Shown here: piece after piece, positions 32,220 through 35,355 of the stretch | Layout of the letters: each line of letters begins with the position of its first letter | Position numbering within the stretch: the stretch's first letter is position 1 | Assembly: GCA_946618265.1 (NCBI GenBank) | Contig: CAMOLA010000019.1 | Coordinates: 1-35,355 of the forward strand | Length of the DNA: 35,355 nucleotides | Reading direction: 5' to 3' | Source of the DNA: an uncultured Eggerthellaceae bacterium | GTDB taxonomy: Bacteria; Actinomycetota; Coriobacteriia; Coriobacteriales; Eggerthellaceae | Made by a program: the position numbers and the translations under genes | Notes under the pieces: generated by a model | Databases searched by the model: none | What the model was told of the DNA's origin: nothing | Seen by the model: the letters and a program-made list of their open reading frames with translations, nothing else

Positions 32220-34478
32220 CTACAAATCGAAGTCGAAAGCCGCGCGCTTGAACTGGCGTCGTTTCACTTCAAGCAAATAGCCTGTCATGGCAGCATCCTG
32301 CAATCGCCCAACCTCGGAGATTATCTGCTCCAAGTTGTCATCGTTCACGTAACCCAGTTCAAGCAGGTCGTCCACGACACCTCGATCGTCATGCCGCGCC
32401 ACGTCAACGCAGATTTCCACAATGTAGTTGCGCAGGAGCCGTTCGTACATGCTCCTGTTGACTTTCGTGAGCAGAATCGGATCCTTGAGGCGCGGAAGAA
32501 TCATTTTGACCTGATCGTATATTGGAATGCTGTCCGGGTTGCGCGGAGAATGGTAGTCATGGGCGCTCACGACGCAGTTGTCGTATTGCGCCATGATGCC
32601 CGGCACGTTGACCCAGCTCGCGCCGCCCAAGCCCATCGAGATGCCATGTATCCCCTTGCGCGTGTCGGGGAACCGGAAATCGAATGTGGTGCGGCCCTCG
32701 ATGGGCTCGCTTACCTCCACATGGATATCCTCGATCCAACACCACGTGGTCATCCCCGCCGTGCCGATGGCGTTAAGTCCTGGATTGATCGACAGGTATT
32801 CGATGCCGCGCGCATTGTTGAAGGCATAATCCTCGATGGAGACGAGGTTGTCGGGAAATCGGACCTCGGACGCGCTGCTCGTAAACATGATCGCACAGAG
32901 CGCAGACCCTTCCCTCCTGCACAGCATCCCATCGATCATGCAGAACGTCTCATTTCCGGAAGCGATATCGATACGCCTGAGCGATGGTACCTGATCGCCA
33001 TGATGCGCCCCTTGCGTTACGAGCGCATTCTTGCCGAGCTTCGCGAGCGAAGCGGGAATCTTGAAGGATGTCAGATTGGTGTCGATGAAAGCTTCGTAGC
33101 CAATCTCCTCGACGGAATCGGGAAGCTCGACCTCCACCAATCTCGAACAGCACCTGAACGCGCTCTTGCCGATCGAAACGAGTCCCTCGGCAAACGACGC
33201 GCTCTCTATTGCATCGTGAAACGCAAAGGCGTAATCGTCGACAACCCTGCAGCCTTCGAATGCCGTGAATTGCTTCACCGTCGCGTCAACGAGCTGAATG
33301 AGGTGCACGCCGTCGTCCTCGCGCCGATACAAGCCGCCCGAACCGTCGAGGAACAGTGACGGCGACGCATCGTCGATGCTCAGCGTGCAATCGGGACCGG
33401 AATGGACGATATTGGTACTCGCCGTAACCGATATGCCGATTTCCTCGATGCTTGCAGGAATCTCGAGCGACGAGAGCGACGACTCTTCGAACGCCGAATT
33501 TCCCAGCGTCTTCAATCCCTCGTTTAACGTTATGCGCTCGAGGTCCTGGCAGTAGTAAAAGCCTTTCATGCGAATTGTCTCGAGCGATGAAGGGGCCGTG
33601 AACTCGGTTAGGCCCGAGTGCGAGAACGCGAATTCGTCGATGGTGTGCACGGATTCGGGCAACACGACGTTCTTTAGCGCCTCGTTCCCGTATGCCGCCT
33701 TCTTGCCGATCACCTCGCATCCATCAGCCACCTCATAACGCTCGACCGGACTCCCTATTGCCAGCAATACGCTTCCATCGACGTTGTAAACGCCAACGCC
33801 ATCTGTTGTTATGAACGGGTTTTCCCGATCGATTGCAAGCGTTTCGAGTTTTGTCTTCTGAAAAGCTCCCGGTTCGATGATGCTGACATGCTTTCCAACG
33901 TATAACCGCCTAACGCCGGGATTGTCGAACACCGACAGCGTGATGCGGTCAAGGCGACCTGGCAAGACGATTTCCTCGACGTTGGGACAATGCGAAAGCC
34001 ATGAGGCAGAGAACTCGGCTACCTTTTTCGGGAACACCACGCGCTTCAAGTTCGGGCAGAACCGGAACGCGCAAGACCCGATGAATTCGATGCTATCAGG
34101 ACAAATGATCTCGGTAACGAAATCGTTGCTCGAGCACGCGTCCGGCCCGATAGCGTAAACCTGATATCCCTCGATCTCATCTGGTATCACGAGTAACGTT
34201 TGCTCGGAGCGACAGTTAACTATTCGCGCCAACGAATCGTCGACGAGCACGTAGACCCAGGTTGTTCCTTGCCCATCGTCGTAGTTCCTCGGTTTCGAAG
34301 TACGTGCGAGTTCGAGCTTGCGTTTTCGCTCTGCAGCCTTTTTCTTTTCGGCTTGCAGCTCTTCCATCTTCAACACGTACTCTTTCGAAGCTTCGACGCC
34401 ATCCATCGCCGTCGGCGAGAAACCTCCGAACGTCACGCCGAGAGAAGCTAGTGCGGGAACGCCATCTCCTAGTGCCAC
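32220..34478 (-). CDS. BspA-type leucine-rich-repeat protein without signal peptide
   Basis: The 752-residue protein carries roughly a dozen LRR_5 (BspA/TpLRR-type) repeats from about 95 to 620, for example FIGSCAFRFCPNLKRVVFPK and IDEFAFSHSGLTEFTAPSSL. An N-terminal charged helix (about 28-60, EELQAEKKKAAERKRKLE) may form a coiled coil. The repeats are interrupted near 220-250 and 370-400. The C-terminal 120 residues are a separate helical segment resembling an ankyrin-like tail (LLRNYIVEICVDVARHDDRG). There is no signal peptide or anchor, whereas most BspA-like proteins are secreted. GTG 34478 follows GGAGG by 5 nt, with TATAAT (34516-34521, - strand) upstream. Binding partner unknown. Confidence 0.82.
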   Translation of the reverse strand: MALGDGVPALASLGVTFGGFSPTAMDGVEASKEYVLKMEELQAEKKKAAERKRKLELARTSKPRNYDDGQGTTWVYVLVDDSLARIVNCRSEQTLLVIPDEIEGYQVYAIGPDACSSNDFVTEIICPDSIEFIGSCAFRFCPNLKRVVFPKKVAEFSASWLSHCPNVEEIVLPGRLDRITLSVFDNPGVRRLYVGKHVSIIEPGAFQKTKLETLAIDRENPFITTDGVGVYNVDGSVLLAIGSPVERYEVADGCEVIGKKAAYGNEALKNVVLPESVHTIDEFAFSHSGLTEFTAPSSLETIRMKGFYYCQDLERITLNEGLKTLGNSAFEESSLSSLEIPASIEEIGISVTASTNIVHSGPDCTLSIDDASPSLFLDGSGGLYRREDDGVHLIQLVDATVKQFTAFEGCRVVDDYAFAFHDAIESASFAEGLVSIGKSAFRCCSRLVEVELPDSVEEIGYEAFIDTNLTSFKIPASLAKLGKNALVTQGAHHGDQVPSLRRIDIASGNETFCMIDGMLCRREGSALCAIMFTSSASEVRFPDNLVSIEDYAFNNARGIEYLSINPGLNAIGTAGMTTWCWIEDIHVEVSEPIEGRTTFDFRFPDTRKGIHGISMGLGGASWVNVPGIMAQYDNCVVSAHDYHSPRNPDSIPIYDQVKMILPRLKDPILLTKVNRSMYERLLRNYIVEICVDVARHDDRGVVDDLLELGYVNDDNLEQIISEVGRLQDAAMTGYLLEVKRRQFKRAAFDFDL

Positions 34479-34515
34479 TCAGACCTCCGTATAAACGCTG
34501 AACACAATGAAACCA

Positions 34516-34521
34516 ATTATA
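34516..34521 (-). promoter_or_regulatory. -10 box of the LRR gene
   Basis: TATAAT on the - strand lies 37 nt upstream of the GTG start of the leucine-rich-repeat gene and directly after the terminator of the preceding gene, which implies independent transcription. Confidence 0.55.
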
Positions 34522-34534
34522 GCCATAAATAAAA

Positions 34535-34559
34535 GAACCCGCAGATAAACTGCGGGTTC
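34535..34559 (-). terminator. Rho-independent terminator of the small-gene pair
   Basis: Perfect 10-bp arms GAACCCGCAG (34535-34544) and CTGCGGGTTC (34550-34559) surround a 5-nt loop. On the - strand the stem is followed by TTTTATTT. It ends transcription from the small genes at 34582-35234. The A-rich opposite side makes it possibly bidirectional. Confidence 0.9.
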
Positions 34560-34581
34560 TTGTTTAGCGATAGCGAAAAAG

Positions 34582-34905
34582 CTATTGTCTACGTCGACCG
34601 GCAATGTCCCATGCACGCTTAGGCTCGATTTCGTCCCCGTACATGATGCAATACCGTGTGCCCTTGAGAGTAACGATAAGGCTTGCGACTACAGGAGCAT
34701 TCGTTCCACCGTGGTCGTACACTTGATACGTGAGCAACTCACGGTCAAACATCTCTTGATACAGCGGATTGTCCTCAATCTTGCTGAGCAATACGTTTGT
34801 TGGCTCGCGACCGAGCTCGTCCTGCCTCAACGCAATGTTGTACAGGATAACCTCTTGCTCGTCAGAAAGACGGCCTTCCGCTATGATTTCTTCTTCTGTC
34901 GTCAT
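34582..34905 (-). CDS. Small acidic protein of unknown function
   Basis: The 107-residue protein begins MTTEEEIIAEGRLSDEQEVIL and appears soluble, with a helical N-terminal half and a strand-rich C-terminal half (VVASLIVTLKGTRYCIMYGD). I recognise no family. ATG 34905 has GAGAAGGG 10 nt upstream; GTG 34911, two codons earlier, is an equally possible start. It lies 47 nt after another small gene and just before a strong terminator, so the two probably share a transcript. Base composition is lower in GC than in the nitrogen island, which may indicate separate ancestry. Confidence 0.7.
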   Translation of the reverse strand: MTTEEEIIAEGRLSDEQEVILYNIALRQDELGREPTNVLLSKIEDNPLYQEMFDRELLTYQVYDHGGTNAPVVASLIVTLKGTRYCIMYGDEIEPKRAWDIAGRRRQ

Positions 34906-34952
34906 TACCACGCAACCCTTCTCAACACTCGACTAAACAATTCTTTATCGGC

Positions 34953-35234
34953 CTACCAAGGCACCTCGCGGCCCTTGAACTCGTGCGGGTCACCGCGCCA
35001 GCCGTCGCCTTCCTGGGCGTACTCGTTGCCGGAACGCTTGGTGCTGGTGTAACCAGACCATGCGCGAGCCATGTACTTATCCTTTACCCAGAAGATGTTC
35101 TCCTTCATGAGGTCAGCAGCAGTCAGACCAAACTCAGCTTCAACTTCCTGCTTAGTCTTGCCACCGGCGATCATTTCGTTCATCTTCGCAGCGATCTCGC
35201 TGTTGTCAAGCTTCAGAAGCTCTTCACGATCCAT
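34953..35234 (-). CDS. Small protein of unknown function
   Basis: The 93-residue protein starts MDREELLKLDNSEIAAKMNE. It has a helical N-terminal half that includes a possible helix-turn-helix-like segment (GKTKQEVEAEFGLTAADLMKE) and a basic, aromatic C-terminal tail ending EVPW. The start is well fixed by AAGGAGGG 6 nt upstream. The promoter shows TG-n-TAGACT, an extended -10 at 35284-35289. I do not recognise the family; the tail has many Gly, Trp and Lys residues and no cysteines. It is followed by the other small gene and a terminator. Confidence 0.75.
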   Translation of the reverse strand: MDREELLKLDNSEIAAKMNEMIAGGKTKQEVEAEFGLTAADLMKENIFWVKDKYMARAWSGYTSTKRSGNEYAQEGDGWRGDPHEFKGREVPW

Positions 35235-35253
35235 ATGTGTCCCTCCTTATATC

Positions 35254-35289
35254 GGGTATAGCCGCCGTTTGACGGCTATACCCAGTCTA
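35254..35289 (-). promoter_or_regulatory. Extended -10 promoter with hairpin in the leader of the 93-aa gene
   Basis: TAGACT (35284-35289, - strand) is preceded by TGC, an extended -10. Directly downstream, 11-bp arms GGGTATAGCCG (35254-35264) and CGGCTATACCC (35273-35283) form a stem near the predicted transcription start. The stem could be an operator dyad or a 5' stabilising hairpin. Confidence 0.55.
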
Positions 35290-35299
35290 GCACAAACTA

Positions 35300-35355
35300 T
35301 TAGAGACGGAACAGAACGGTCGGGCGATCGAATTCCTGCATCTTGGCATACATCT
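35300..35355 (-). CDS. C-terminal end of an unidentified gene (truncated by window)
   Basis: The - strand frame ends ...MQEFDRPTVLFRL followed by TAA at 35300-35302, 11 nt upstream of the TAGACT promoter of the next gene. Only the last 18 codons are visible, too few to identify the product. The neat fit of the stop between gene and promoter supports it being real. Confidence 0.45.
   Translation of the reverse strand, partial: MYAKMQEFDRPTVLFRL

Overview
The window is about 35 kb of GC-rich bacterial chromosome with dense genes, strong Shine-Dalgarno sites and no rRNA, tRNA, insertion sequence or phage gene that I can see. An actinobacterial GlnR-like regulator with GlnR-type operators, a class III glutamine synthetase and the DapL (LL-diaminopimelate aminotransferase) route together suggest a Coriobacteriia/Eggerthellaceae-like actinobacterium. 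That placement is an inference from gene content, not a measured assignment.

Positions 1-27,000 form a nitrogen and glutamine island. It opens with the end of an ammonium transporter, a PII protein and a MurT-GatD fusion (+ strand). These converge on carA-carB-glmS (- strand). Class III glnA is divergent from carA. The next - strand group is gltB-gltD-dapF-dapL-purF. An orphan GlnR-type regulator (- strand) and pyrG (+ strand) are divergent, and asnB (- strand) converges on pyrG. Seven glutamine-dependent amidotransferases (MurT-GatD, GlmS, CarA, PurF, GltB, PyrG, AsnB) therefore sit beside the enzyme that makes glutamine (GlnA), the transporter that imports ammonium, PII, and the probable nitrogen regulator. 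A second theme is the nitrogen of peptidoglycan: GlmS, DapF, DapL and MurT-GatD.

The clearest regulatory signal is a four-unit, 11-bp-period element, TTAAC-n6-GAAAC-n6-GNAAC-n6-GACAT or close variants. It is followed exactly 10 nt later by a -10 hexamer. It occurs in front of gltB, the glnR-like gene itself and glnA. This matches the known actinobacterial GlnR box and predicts an autoregulated GlnR regulon inside the window. The regulator's receiver domain has Glu where the phospho-Asp should be.

Positions 27,000-35,355 are accessory in character. There is a small unknown protein, a 383-nt non-coding stretch of tandem hairpins and inverted repeats, a MoxR-like AAA+ ATPase fused to a SAM-methyltransferase domain, its VWA-domain partner, a 494-nt non-coding stretch with a 51-bp inverted repeat, a leucine-rich-repeat protein without a signal peptide, and two small unknown proteins of lower GC. 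The function of the AAA/methyltransferase-VWA pair is unknown.

Several palindromic elements punctuate the window: a 25-bp palindrome flanking purF, with a degenerate third copy after glmS; a perfect 69-bp palindrome between pyrG and asnB that supplies the last AsnB codons; and the large inverted repeats in the two non-coding stretches.
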